This document shows, piece after piece, positions 50,459-58,175 of a stretch of 64,000 nucleotides of DNA. The translations under genes were made by a program, and so were the position numbers. The DNA lies in contig JAODMT010000024.1 of NCBI GenBank assembly GCA_025464975.1, positions 248,001-312,000 of the forward strand. The letters run 5' to 3'. The stretch's first letter is position 1. Every line of letters starts with the position of its first letter. Below the pieces are notes generated by a model. The model did no database searches, was not told where the DNA came from, and saw nothing but the letters and a program-made list of their open reading frames with translations. Origin of the DNA: Microbacteriaceae bacterium. Lineage in GTDB: Bacteria; Actinomycetota; Actinomycetes; Actinomycetales; Microbacteriaceae.

Positions 50459-50560
50459 TTAGGCACACATTCGACAACACATGTCGGTGCGGGACGGCAC
50501 CATCATGGCGGCAGTCCTGACGGCCCCAAGGCCGATCAGGGCGTGCACGTTCAAAGTCAT
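50459..50560 (-). CDS. 33-residue leader peptide with C-terminal cysteine codons
   Basis: A small frame starting MTLNVHALIGLG and ending SRTDMCCRMCA before TAA. Three cysteine codons fall within the last six codons, as in polycysteine leader peptides that attenuate sulfur genes in mycobacteria (established there). The ATG lies 7 bases after a predicted -10, so the mRNA is probably leaderless. The winged-helix regulator starts 164 bases downstream on the same strand. Translation stalls from scarce Cys-tRNA would report cysteine starvation. Confidence 0.65.
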   Translation of the reverse strand: MTLNVHALIGLGAVRTAAMMVPSRTDMCCRMCA

Positions 50561-50566
50561 ACTGCA

Positions 50567-50596
50567 ACTATCTTGCACTCGGCGGCGGAAAGTCAA
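50567..50596 (-). promoter_or_regulatory. promoter of the leader peptide and winged-helix regulator
   Basis: On the minus strand TTGACT (50596-50591) and GATAGT (50572-50567) lie 18 bases apart, ending 7 bases before the leader ATG. A leaderless start is predicted. Confidence 0.6.
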
Positions 50597-50627
50597 GTGC
50601 TGCCCGGTGAACGCGCAGAATGGCCGC

Positions 50628-51260
50628 TTAGACGGTGCCGTAAAGCCGATCGCCCGCGTCGCCGAGGCCTGGCACGATGTATCCCACCTCGTTGAGCCGG
50701 TCGTCGAGGGCGCCGAGCACAATGTGAACATTGCGTCCCTCGGTCGCCCGCTCGACCGCCGCGAGTCCCTCCGGGGAGGCGATCAGGCAGATCGCGGTTA
50801 CATCGACGGCGCCGCGCTCGAAGAGGTAGTTGATGGCGGCGATGAGCGAACCGCCCGTCGCGAGCATCGGGTCGAGAACGAAGCATTGGCGGTTGGAGAG
50901 GTCATCCGGCAGTCGTTCGGCATAGATGTCCGGCTGCAGCGTTTCTTCGTTGCGCACCATGCCGAGGAATCCGACCTCCGCGGTGGGGATGAGCTTCACC
51001 ATTCCTTCGAGCATGCCGAGGCCGGCGCGCAGGATCGGCACGACGAGCGGACGCGGGCTGCTGATGGCGAGTCCCTCGGCGGTCGCGACCGGAGTCTGCA
51101 CGATCACCGACTCGACGCGGACATCCCGGGTCGCCTCATAGGCGAGCAGTGTCACGAGCTCCTCGGTGAGCGAGCGGAACGTCGGCGAAGACGTGTTCTT
51201 GTCCCGCAGCACCGTGAGCTTGTGCGTGATGAGCGGGTGGTCGGCAACGTGGACTCGCAT
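50628..51260 (-). CDS. upp: uracil phosphoribosyltransferase
   Basis: A 210-residue Upp of usual length that makes UMP from uracil and [24 protein letters not shown] at the N-terminus, [10 protein letters not shown], the PRPP loop [11 protein letters not shown] (~129-139) and the uracil-binding C-terminus [13 protein letters not shown] are all present. It acts in cytoplasmic pyrimidine salvage and could use uracil freed by PsuG. It is divergent from tadA with a 30-bp gap, which must hold both promoters. Confidence 0.97.
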   Translation of the reverse strand: MRVHVADHPLITHKLTVLRDKNTSSPTFRSLTEELVTLLAYEATRDVRVESVIVQTPVATAEGLAISSPRPLVVPILRAGLGMLEGMVKLIPTAEVGFLGMVRNEETLQPDIYAERLPDDLSNRQCFVLDPMLATGGSLIAAINYLFERGAVDVTAICLIASPEGLAAVERATEGRNVHIVLGALDDRLNEVGYIVPGLGDAGDRLYGTV

Positions 51261-51290
51261 AGGCTCAATGTAGCCGAGCAGAAGGGTGCC

Positions 51291-51755
51291 ATGTCTGTCG
51301 TCCCGTCCCTGTACACCCAGCGGATGCTCGAGGCCGTCGCGAGCGCGCGGCTAGCGGTGAAGCACGGCGATGTTCCCGTCGCCGCTTTCGTTCTCGATGC
51401 GAGCGGAACGCCGATCGGTGAGGGGCGCAACGAACGCGAGCTGCGCCAGGACCCGACGGCGCACGCCGAGATTCTGGCATTACGCGCGGCCGCCGCGGCT
51501 CTGGGCGACTGGCACCTCACCGGAACCACGCTCGTCGTGACCCTCGAACCGTGCGCCATGTGCGCCGGCGCCATCATCCTGGCGAGGATTCCCGTCGTGG
51601 TCTTCGGCGCGTGGGACGAGAAGGCCGGAGCGGTTGGCTCGGTCTACGACCTGTTGCGGGATCGCCGGTTGCCGCACCGCGTCGAGGTGTTCGCCGGCGT
51701 TGAAGAGGCGGCGTGCGCCGGGTTGCTCCTCGACTTCTTCGAGGAGCGGCGCTGA
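51291..51755 (+). CDS. tadA: tRNA-specific adenosine deaminase
   Basis: A 154-residue zinc deaminase with HAE (His58, Glu60) and PCAMCAG (Cys88, Cys91), the zinc ligands and proton shuttle of TadA. It converts A34 to inosine in tRNA-Arg(ACG), the tRNA encoded at 4588-4660 of this same window. GAAGGG upstream of the ATG. The longer frames from 50481 are rejected because they run antisense through upp. The 3' end converges on the amidotransferase gene. Confidence 0.95.
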   Translation: MSVVPSLYTQRMLEAVASARLAVKHGDVPVAAFVLDASGTPIGEGRNERELRQDPTAHAEILALRAAAAALGDWHLTGTTLVVTLEPCAMCAGAIILARIPVVVFGAWDEKAGAVGSVYDLLRDRRLPHRVEVFAGVEEAACAGLLLDFFEERR

Positions 51756-51776
51756 CGGCGGTCGGGCCAGCGCCTG

Positions 51777-52469
51777 TCAGTTCAGCGCGGCGAGCCATTC
51801 GCTGAACAGAGCGACGGAGGCCGCTTCCATGGCCGGTCCGTTCCGTTCGGCCTCCCGGCGAAGCGCTTCCCCGTCGATGCCGAGCGCCGCGAGCTCCGCC
51901 GCGCCATCGGTGATCCAGTGTTCGTACATCTCGGCGCTGAGCTCCGGGTGGAACTGCACGCCAAGTGCGAAACCGCCGATCGAGAACGCCTCGTTGCTGT
52001 AAGCCTCGGAGCTCGCGAGGCGGGTTGCGCCGGCCGGCAGGCGGAAGGTGTCGCCGTGCCACTGCATCATGGGAACGCCAGCAACATGCCGCAGCGGTGA
52101 ATCGAGACCGGCCGTCGTCGGGGTGACGGTGCGGAACCCGACCTCAACGCTGTGCCCCTTTTCCACGGCGCCGCCGAGCGCCTCGGCCATGAGTTGGGCT
52201 CCAAGACAGATGCCGAGGGTCGGCCGCGCGGCCGTCAGTCGAGCCCGCAAATAGTCGAGCTCTCGGTCGATGAACGGGTGGGCCAGCTTCTCATACACGC
52301 CCATGTCTCCGCCGAGCACAACGACGAGATCAGGCTCGGGCTGCGATTCGGGATTGTCGGTCGTCACATCGAGATAGCGAATCTTGTATCCGCTATTCAG
52401 GAGGGTCGCCTCGAGGTTGCCGAGGTGTGCGATGTGCATGTGGCGCAACACGAGCGCGGTGCGAGGCAC
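51777..52469 (-). CDS. class I glutamine amidotransferase (GMP-synthase-like)
   Basis: A 230-residue stand-alone GATase1 protein. VVLGGDMGVYE, the nucleophile elbow GICLGAQ (Cys88), MQWHGD and VQFHPE (His174, Glu176) form the complete Cys-His-Glu triad, so it can hydrolyse glutamine or a gamma-glutamyl bond. Solo members act in gamma-Glu hydrolysis or with unlinked synthetases; no partner is adjacent. It follows the CDF transporter on the same strand by 3 bases, so the two are likely in one transcript. Confidence 0.9.
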   Translation of the reverse strand: MPRTALVLRHMHIAHLGNLEATLLNSGYKIRYLDVTTDNPESQPEPDLVVVLGGDMGVYEKLAHPFIDRELDYLRARLTAARPTLGICLGAQLMAEALGGAVEKGHSVEVGFRTVTPTTAGLDSPLRHVAGVPMMQWHGDTFRLPAGATRLASSEAYSNEAFSIGGFALGVQFHPELSAEMYEHWITDGAAELAALGIDGEALRREAERNGPAMEAASVALFSEWLAALN

Positions 52470-52472
52470 TGT

Positions 52473-53435
52473 CTAGTCCGCGGCCCTGATGACGATGGCT
52501 TCGGTGGACGTGTTTCCGTCGCCGGGAGCAACGTAGACGTCGGGCTCGATGTAGATCACCCGAGCAATGGGAACGGCCTCCCGCACCCGGGCCTCGAGCC
52601 CGTTGATCGCCGCGGCAACATCGCCGAGCTTCATGCGGGTGGGAAACGCGACCTTCGCCGCGACGAGCAATTCGTCCGGACCGAGGTAGAGGGTCTTCAT
52701 GTGGATGAGCGATTCGACGTTCGCCTCGGCGTTGATCGCGTCGCGGATTCTCTCGACGTCGGCGGAGCTCGCGCCCTCTCCCACGAGCAGGCTCTTGGTC
52801 TCGACGCCGAGAACGATCGCGACGAGCACGAGCAGCACGCCAATCGCGACCGTTCCGAGCGCGTCGAACATGCTGTTGCCGGTCACCACGGTCAGGATGA
52901 CCCCGATGAACGCGAACGCGAGGCCGGTGAGAGCAGCGACATCCTCGAGCAAAACGACGGGCAACTCAGGCGCCTTCGCGTGGCGCACGAACGCGATCCA
53001 GCTTTGCTTGCCGCGCGAGTGGTTCGACTCCCGAACGGCGGTGCGAAGCGAGAAGGCTTCGAGCACCATGGACACGACGAGCACGGTGATCGGCAGCCAC
53101 GCGTTGTGCAATTCGTGCGGATGCTGGAGCTTGTCGATTCCCTCGTAGAGCGAGAAGACGCCGCCAACGCTGAACAGGATGATGGACACCACGAAGGCGT
53201 AGACGTAGCGCTCCCGGCCGTGGCCGAACGGGTGCGCGGCGTCGGCCTGCTTCTTTGAGACGGATCCCCCGCGAAGCAGCAAGACCTGGTTCCCTGTGTC
53301 GGCGAGCGAGTGGACTGCTTCGCCAAGAAGCGAGCTCGATCCGGAGATGCCCCACGCGATGAACTTTGCGACGGCAATGCCCAGGTTTGCCAACATTGCG
53401 GCGATGATCGCTTTCTTGCTGCCCTCGGTGCTCAT
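52473..53435 (-). CDS. cation diffusion facilitator family transporter
   Basis: A 320-residue CDF protein with six helices and a C-terminal cytoplasmic domain. LGEAVHSLADTGNQ in helix 2 and HPFGHGRERY after helix 3 are CDF hallmarks, although the helix 5 metal-site region (EDVAALTGLAFAF) has EDxxA where zinc exporters often have HxxxD. The substrate may therefore be manganese, iron or another cation. The start at 53435 is preceded by AGGA. The 546-base longer frame would cross proC and is rejected. Confidence 0.91.
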   Translation of the reverse strand: MSTEGSKKAIIAAMLANLGIAVAKFIAWGISGSSSLLGEAVHSLADTGNQVLLLRGGSVSKKQADAAHPFGHGRERYVYAFVVSIILFSVGGVFSLYEGIDKLQHPHELHNAWLPITVLVVSMVLEAFSLRTAVRESNHSRGKQSWIAFVRHAKAPELPVVLLEDVAALTGLAFAFIGVILTVVTGNSMFDALGTVAIGVLLVLVAIVLGVETKSLLVGEGASSADVERIRDAINAEANVESLIHMKTLYLGPDELLVAAKVAFPTRMKLGDVAAAINGLEARVREAVPIARVIYIEPDVYVAPGDGNTSTEAIVIRAAD

Positions 53436-53457
53436 GCGGTCAATCCTAAGATGAGGC

Positions 53458-54282
53458 ATGCGCACACTGCCGACGATTGCCATTATTGGAGCCGGTTCGA
53501 TGGGCGGTGCGATCCTTTCCGGATTGCTTTCGCCGACGGTAACGGTCGAGGGCGGCATCCGGGTCACGAACCGCACGTCGCAGAAGGCGGCAACCCTCGG
53601 GTCCGAGGTGGTCACCTCACTCGCGCTCGACGACGATCCGGATGCCAACCGAACCGCGGTCACTGGCGCCCGAGTCGTGCTGCTCGGCGTCAAGCCAACG
53701 ATGGTCCCCGACGTGCTCCGGGAGATCCGACCCGCCCTCGCCCCCGAGGCGATCGTGGTAAGCGTGGCGGCCGGGGTGACCATCGGCACCATGGAGGGAA
53801 TCATTCCGAGCGTCGTACTTCGGGCAATGCCCAACACTCCCGCCCTTGTCGGCCGCGGCGTAACCGGCCTCAGCGCCGGTTCGCGAGCCAGCGCCGAAGA
53901 TGTCGCGCTCATTCGCTCGCTGTTCGAGACGGTGGGAGAGGTGCTCGAGATTCCCGAGGAGAAGATCGACGCGCTGAGCACGATCTCCGGATCCGGACCG
54001 GCGTACGTCTTCTACCTGATCGAACAGCTCACACGCACCGCGGTCTCTCTGGGCTTCACGGTGAGCGAGGCCGCAACAATGGTGAACGGAACGTTCCTCG
54101 GCGCGGCCGAGTTGCTTGCGGCGAGCGGAGAGGATCCTGCCGAGCTCCGCCGACGGGTGACGAGCCCAAAGGGCACGACGGAACGCGCCATTTGGGAGCT
54201 CGAGAAGGCGGACCTTTCGGCGACCTTCGCGCGGGCGACTGCAGCCGCACTTGAGCGCGCGCGAGAACTCGCTGCCGGCTGA
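53458..54282 (+). CDS. proC: pyrroline-5-carboxylate reductase
   Basis: A 274-residue ProC of typical length catalysing the last step of proline synthesis with NAD(P)H. IAIIGAGSMGGAI at residues 7-19 binds the cofactor; VRAMPNTPALVG-type LRAMPNTPALVGRG and SGSGPAYVF follow, and the C-terminal dimer helix block has RRRVTSPKGTTERA. It starts 22 bp from the divergent CDF gene. A winged-helix gene follows after 26 bases, an order common in actinobacteria. Confidence 0.96.
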   Translation: MRTLPTIAIIGAGSMGGAILSGLLSPTVTVEGGIRVTNRTSQKAATLGSEVVTSLALDDDPDANRTAVTGARVVLLGVKPTMVPDVLREIRPALAPEAIVVSVAAGVTIGTMEGIIPSVVLRAMPNTPALVGRGVTGLSAGSRASAEDVALIRSLFETVGEVLEIPEEKIDALSTISGSGPAYVFYLIEQLTRTAVSLGFTVSEAATMVNGTFLGAAELLAASGEDPAELRRRVTSPKGTTERAIWELEKADLSATFARATAAALERARELAAG

Positions 54283-54308
54283 CGCGCCGGGGCCGGTAGC
54301 CTGTGGGC

Positions 54309-54851
54309 ATGGCTGACATCTTTGACGTGGTTGCTGACCCGACCAGGCGCGACCTGCTGAAGGTCCTGCTCGATCGGTACGTCGCATCCGAGCCCCGCAA
54401 CGGGGAGATCAGCGTCGGCGAGATTGTAGAGAAACTTGGCTTGAGCCAACCCACGGTCTCGAAGCATCTGAAGGTGCTGCGCGATCACGATCTCGTGACG
54501 GTGCGCGAAGAGGGTCAGCACCGGTACTACAGTCTCGACACCAGCCCGCTCGAGGACCTCGAGGACTGGTTGATCCCGTTCCTCAGCGCGGACTTCGACG
54601 GGGGACTGAACGATGAATCCACCGTCTTCGCGGCCTGGTCCGGCGCGCAGGTTCCCGAGACATTTCGTCGGGCCGCGGAGACGCTTAATCACCCGACCGA
54701 GGCCGGCACGGCTATCGGCCGGAGGGCTGCGGAAGCGTCGGCCAGGCTGCAGGGCGCCTCCAGCGGAGTCCAGCACCGGGTCATTGAACCGATCAAGAAG
54801 AGGCTCGGATTAAAAGAGGATCGGGAACCGGTTGCAGGCGAGTCACATTAG
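54309..54851 (+). CDS. ArsR-like winged-helix regulator with C-terminal extension
   Basis: A 180-residue protein. Residues 1-85 are an ArsR winged helix (ADPTRRDLLKVLL, GEIVEKLGLSQPTVSKHLKVL and the wing EEGQHRYYSL). Residues ~115-180 are an Ala-rich helical tail with a basic patch (IEPIKKRLGLKE). No Cys metal site is present. Such ArsR-like genes often sit beside proC in actinobacteria, to my recollection, with unknown role. The start at 54309 is used, since the in-frame GTG at 54303 adds only two residues. Confidence 0.83.
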   Translation: MADIFDVVADPTRRDLLKVLLDRYVASEPRNGEISVGEIVEKLGLSQPTVSKHLKVLRDHDLVTVREEGQHRYYSLDTSPLEDLEDWLIPFLSADFDGGLNDESTVFAAWSGAQVPETFRRAAETLNHPTEAGTAIGRRAAEASARLQGASSGVQHRVIEPIKKRLGLKEDREPVAGESH

Positions 54852-54867
54852 CCCCTACAGTTACCGA

Positions 54868-54902
54868 TTAGCACTCAGGTAACGCGAGCGATCGAGTGCG
54901 AA
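54868..54902. promoter_or_regulatory. CIRCE-like inverted repeat with long spacer
   Basis: TTAGCACTC (54868-54876) is an exact CIRCE left half, and GAGTGCGAA (54894-54902) matches the right half at 8 of 9. The spacer is 17 instead of 9 bases. It lies 34 bp before the excisionase-type HTH gene. Overlapping it is GTTACC-N12-GGTAAC (54860-54883). Confidence 0.4.
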
Positions 54903-54936
54903 GCTGGCAAACCCGCTCAACCTAAGGGGCACCCGA

Positions 54937-55131
54937 ATGGCACGCGATCTCTCTGAGGTGCGTTTTCTTACCGTCGCGGAAGTCGCCGACATGATGCGGG
55001 TCTCCAAGATGACGGTGTACCGCATGGTGCACGCCGGTGATCTTCCGGCGATTCGCTTCGGCCGCTCCTTTCGCGTGCCGGAATCCGCCGTTGCCGCCGC
55101 GATCGATTCTCACGTCACCGACGTCGGATAA
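54937..55131 (+). CDS. excisionase/MerR-type small HTH protein
   Basis: A 64-residue DNA-binding protein. RFLTVAEVADMMRVSKMTVYRMVHAGDLPAIRFG in part forms the winged HTH of the excisionase family, with SFRVPESAV as the wing end. Members of this short class sit beside bS22 and proC in many actinobacterial genomes and act as conserved chromosomal regulators rather than phage excision factors. No prophage is nearby. CCTAAGGGGC precedes the ATG. Its target is unknown; the CIRCE-like repeat upstream hints at heat or stress control. Confidence 0.88.
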   Translation: MARDLSEVRFLTVAEVADMMRVSKMTVYRMVHAGDLPAIRFGRSFRVPESAVAAAIDSHVTDVG

Positions 55132-55240
55132 CTTCAGGCGGTTAGCGAGCCGACACGCGGCCCGGTAGGATAGCCCGAGGCAATTTTTCCGCGGTTCTGA
55201 ACGGACCCGGTCGTCTGTTCAAGAATCAGTGAGGGTTTTT

Positions 55241-55339
55241 ATGGGTTCCGTAATCAAGAAGCGTCGCAAGCGCATGGCGAAGAAGAAGCACCGCAAGCTG
55301 CTTCGTAAGACTCGCCACCAGCGTCGCAACAAGAAGTAG
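55241..55339 (+). CDS. small ribosomal subunit protein bS22 (AURKAIP1/COX24 domain)
   Basis: A 32-residue, strongly basic protein (MGSVIKKRRKRMAKKKH at the start) encoded by 99 bases. It matches the actinobacterial bS22 protein, seen in the mycobacterial 30S subunit near the decoding centre, and the AURKAIP1/COX24 domain. Over half of the residues are Lys or Arg. GTGAGGG lies about ten bases before the ATG. It is followed by a strong terminator, so the mRNA is short and probably abundant. Confidence 0.95.
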   Translation: MGSVIKKRRKRMAKKKHRKLLRKTRHQRRNKK

Positions 55340-55361
55340 AGTCCTCGAAAGTACGACTCGT

Positions 55362-55403
55362 AACGTTAAGAGTCGGGCCGTCTGGCCCGGCTCTTACGTT
55401 TTT
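55362..55403 (+). terminator. Rho-independent terminator after bS22
   Basis: AACGTTAAGAGTCGGGCC pairs with GGCCCGGCTCTTACGTT (about 17 bp, two imperfect positions) around GTCT, ending in a run of five T. Confidence 0.92.
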
Positions 55404-55451
55404 GTGCGCGTGGACCTGCCGATCCGCACAGGGAGCTTTGGTTAGGCTTGA

Positions 55452-55721
55452 GTGGTGTCAACGGTAGTCCTCACCCTCATCGGCAAGCCGGGCTGCCACC
55501 TGTGTGACACGGCGCGCGAGGCCATCGGCTCCGTGACCGCTGAGCTGGCCGGCGATCCGGCGGCCCCTTCCATCACCATTCAAGAACTCTCGATCTTCGA
55601 CGATCAGGATCTCCTCGACCGGTATGCGGAAGAAATTCCGGTCGTGCTCATCAATGGGCGCGTCCACAACATTTGGCGCGTGGACCCAATACGGCTGCGC
55701 GCCGCCCTATTGGAGGTCTGA
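55452..55721 (+). CDS. glutaredoxin-like (DUF836) thiol protein
   Basis: An 89-residue thioredoxin-fold protein with the N-terminal LIGKPGCHLCDTA motif (Cys15, Cys18), the dithiol centre of glutaredoxin-like DUF836 proteins, and a cis-Pro in EEIPVVLING. It probably reduces protein disulfides in the cytoplasm. Two adjacent GTG codons (55452 and 55455) can serve as start. There is no ribosome site, and a TAGGCT -10-like hexamer lies just upstream, so a leaderless mRNA is likely. The next gene follows by 3 bases. Confidence 0.87.
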   Translation: MVSTVVLTLIGKPGCHLCDTAREAIGSVTAELAGDPAAPSITIQELSIFDDQDLLDRYAEEIPVVLINGRVHNIWRVDPIRLRAALLEV

Positions 55722-55724
55722 AAC

Positions 55725-56024
55725 TTGTTAAGACACGTCGTCTCATGGAAGCTCGCAGCCGAGGACAACGCAACGAAGGCCGCCGACGCCGAAACCATCA
55801 CGACGGCTCTCGCGAGCCTTCCGGCCGTCATCCGGGAGATTCGGAGCCTGACCGTAGGTTCCAACATCGCCTACCCGGAGACGAACTGGGACCTCGTGCT
55901 CATCGCAGACTACGACGACCAGGACGGGCTTGAGGCGTACCAGGTGCACCCCGACCATGTCGCGGTGGCTCAAATCATCCGGCCGCTGGTCTCGCTCAAA
56001 TCGAGCGTGGACTTTCTGGTCTGA
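55725..56024 (+). CDS. Dabb (stress-responsive alpha/beta barrel) family protein
   Basis: A 99-residue protein of the Dabb ferredoxin-like fold: LRHVVSWKL at strand 1, VGSNIAYPETNWDLVLIADYDD in part, and LEAYQVHPDHV near the end. Dabb proteins form dimeric barrels that bind small hydrophobic molecules; the role is undefined. It uses a TTG start with GGAGG at 55712-55716 eight bases upstream. It forms an operon with the glutaredoxin-like gene and converges with a 4-base gap on the next gene. Confidence 0.88.
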   Translation: MLRHVVSWKLAAEDNATKAADAETITTALASLPAVIREIRSLTVGSNIAYPETNWDLVLIADYDDQDGLEAYQVHPDHVAVAQIIRPLVSLKSSVDFLV

Positions 56025-56028
56025 GAGG

Positions 56029-56592
56029 TTACTCCCGGCGCTTAGCGGCCGCCTCCGCCTCGGCTCGGGAGTCGTAGACGGGCTCGTCGAGCACGTACTG
56101 CAGGCGCTCGTTCGGGGCGACAAGCAGAAGGTCGGTCGGCTCGTCCGCGACCAGGAAGTCTTGCGACACGAGCAGTTCGTCGTTCAGGTGCACGGTGAGG
56201 ATGCCGCTTCCGGTTTCGAGCGCCGGCACCTCGAGCGCGTTCAGCGGCCGCCCGCCCGCCCGCTCGAGCAGGCTGGAAACAGCGTCGCTGACGCCCTTGC
56301 CGGCGGACAGGAACGCCTTTTCGTCCACAACCGTGTAGTCGTAGCGGGTGCGAACGGTGAAGGTGAGCTCGTCGGACTCCGATTCCTCGTCCTCGTCCTC
56401 GCCGTCGTACAGCTCGTCGAGAGCCTCGCCGTAGGCGCCAACCGCCTCCCACAGCTCACGGTCGACCTCGACGGCCGCGTCATCCTGATCCGTCCCGCGC
56501 AGAAGCAACTCGATGTGCGAGTCGAGGATCGACTGAAGGGCTCGCCCGGCCTCGACGGCGGCCTTGCGAGGGTCAAAGATTTCGTTGTTCAT
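56029..56592 (-). CDS. actinobacterial hypothetical protein with acidic linker
   Basis: A 187-residue soluble protein. An N-terminal helical part (~1-65) is followed by a Glu/Asp-rich linker (DGEDEDEESESDE) and a C-terminal alpha/beta part (~75-187) with LTVHLNDELLVSQ and DEPTDLLLVAPN. I recognise no domain and can give no function. The ATG at 56592 is preferred over an in-frame GTG at 56601. It follows aspS in direction but is separated by ~44 bases from its coding end, so it may share a transcript. Confidence 0.65.
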   Translation of the reverse strand: MNNEIFDPRKAAVEAGRALQSILDSHIELLLRGTDQDDAAVEVDRELWEAVGAYGEALDELYDGEDEDEESESDELTFTVRTRYDYTVVDEKAFLSAGKGVSDAVSSLLERAGGRPLNALEVPALETGSGILTVHLNDELLVSQDFLVADEPTDLLLVAPNERLQYVLDEPVYDSRAEAEAAAKRRE

Positions 56593-56635
56593 GCCCGTCA
56601 CGGTACAGCACCGCGAGGGGCGCGCCGACCCCGAT

Positions 56636-58027
56636 CTAGGGGAGAAGTCGCGTCGGTCCGCGGAATAGGTAGGTGACCTCCCGCAGGTTCGCCTGGTGAA
56701 GCAAGAGCATCATGACGCGGCTGAGCCCCATGCCGAACCCGCCGTGCGGCGGCACGCCGTAGCGGAAGAAGTCGAGGTAGAAGCCGAGCTCCTCCGGGTC
56801 GAGACCCTTCTCGCGCGCCTGCCGCTCGAGCACCTCGATGCGGTGCTCGCGCTGGGCCCCGGTGGAGATCTCCACCCCGTTGAAGATGAGGTCGTAGCTC
56901 TTGGTCAGCCCCGGGTCATCCTCGTGGCGCATGTGATAGAACGGCCGGATGCTGGACGCGTAGTCGGTGAGGAAGACGAACTCGTGACCGAACGTCTCGG
57001 CGACGTATGCGGAGATCTGGCGCTCGCCCTCCGGATCCATGTCGTCGTCGTGTCGGGGGACCTCGTAGCCGCGCTCCGCCACTATCCGCTTCGCCTCGGC
57101 AAGAGGAATGCGCGGGAACGGGGTGCTTGGAACGGTCACGTCGATGTCGAAGAGGGCCTTCAGCTCCTCGCCGTGCTTCGCCTTGACCGCGGCGAACCCG
57201 GCGACGAGGAGGTTCTCGTGCAGGGTCATGACGTCTTCGTGGCTGTCGATCCAGCTGACCTCGGAGTCAATGCTCGTGAACTCGGTCGCGTGACGGCTCG
57301 TGAAGCTCGGGTCCGCGCGGAAGGCCGGGCCGACTTCGAAGACCTTGCCGAAGCCCGCCGGTTGAGCCATCTGCTTGAAGAACTGGGGGCTCTGGGCGAG
57401 AAACGCCTTGCCCTCGAAGTACTTGACCTCGAACAGCTCGGCCTTCGACTCGCTCGCGCTCGCCATGAGCTTCGGCGTGTGGATCTCGACGAAGTCGTTC
57501 TCGACCCAATAGGTTCGCAGCGCGTGTTCAAACGTTGTCTGCACCCGAGCAATGAGATTCTGCTCCGGGCGACGCAGGTCGAGGAAGCGCCAATCCATTC
57601 GCTTGTCGATGCCGGAATCGGGGGCGATAGGAGTCTCGGCGATCGCCACAGAAGCGATGTCGAGCACGCCGGCGGTGCCTGTGCCGTCGGTTATCACGCC
57701 GTCCTTGATCACGCCGCCCTTGATCACGTTGGCGAGCTTGATCTCCACACCGCCGAGCTTCACCCGCTCGTCGTGCTTGAGTTCACCCGCGGCGGTGAGG
57801 AAGGTCCCCTGGCTGAGGGCGGAGATCGCGTCCGCCACTGCGTCGTCGAGCGGAGCGCCGTCCTCCCCGAACGCCCGCGGGTGCACGAGCTGAACGGCTC
57901 CCGATTCGTCGCGCAGCACGACGAACTGCACCTTCTTCTGGTCGCGGACTGTCTCGACCCACCCGGACACCGACACGGGGCCGTCGACAGAGGCGGCAAG
58001 GTTCTTGATCAGGGTGCGTTCGCTCAC
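56636..58027 (-). CDS. aspS: aspartyl-tRNA synthetase, archaeal/non-discriminating type
   Basis: A 463-residue class IIb synthetase. An OB-fold anticodon domain (residues 1-110, VSGWVETVRDQKKVQFVVLRD in part) is followed by the catalytic core with motif 2 FRADPSFTSRHATEFT, GYEVPRHDDD and motif 3 FGMGLSRVMMLLL. It lacks the ~120-residue GAD insertion of bacterial AspRS, so it is the short archaeal-like enzyme. Such enzymes in bacteria usually also charge tRNA-Asn and need GatCAB. A GTG start is used; an ATG at 58063 is a possible alternative. Confidence 0.94.
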   Translation of the reverse strand: MSERTLIKNLAASVDGPVSVSGWVETVRDQKKVQFVVLRDESGAVQLVHPRAFGEDGAPLDDAVADAISALSQGTFLTAAGELKHDERVKLGGVEIKLANVIKGGVIKDGVITDGTGTAGVLDIASVAIAETPIAPDSGIDKRMDWRFLDLRRPEQNLIARVQTTFEHALRTYWVENDFVEIHTPKLMASASESKAELFEVKYFEGKAFLAQSPQFFKQMAQPAGFGKVFEVGPAFRADPSFTSRHATEFTSIDSEVSWIDSHEDVMTLHENLLVAGFAAVKAKHGEELKALFDIDVTVPSTPFPRIPLAEAKRIVAERGYEVPRHDDDMDPEGERQISAYVAETFGHEFVFLTDYASSIRPFYHMRHEDDPGLTKSYDLIFNGVEISTGAQREHRIEVLERQAREKGLDPEELGFYLDFFRYGVPPHGGFGMGLSRVMMLLLHQANLREVTYLFRGPTRLLP

Positions 58028-58175
58028 GGTCCCCGAGTTTAGCCGGGTTGACACCGGCGACATCCGAGGCCGTCGCGTGGCCGGGCGGCGAGACGACAGG
58101 AGCGCCGCCGCATTCAACCGGTGCCGTGCCGCTCTCACGGGTTTCTGGCAGCGAACCAAAACGTAGACTGGGCGG

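Noticed and set aside
52473-53981. 502-residue version of the CDF transporter
   Set aside because: The extra N-terminal part runs antisense through proC and is low-complexity; the start at 53435 has a ribosome site.
54937-55131. Phage excisionase indicating a prophage
   Set aside because: No integrase, att repeat or phage gene nearby; the gene lies in a conserved housekeeping neighbourhood.
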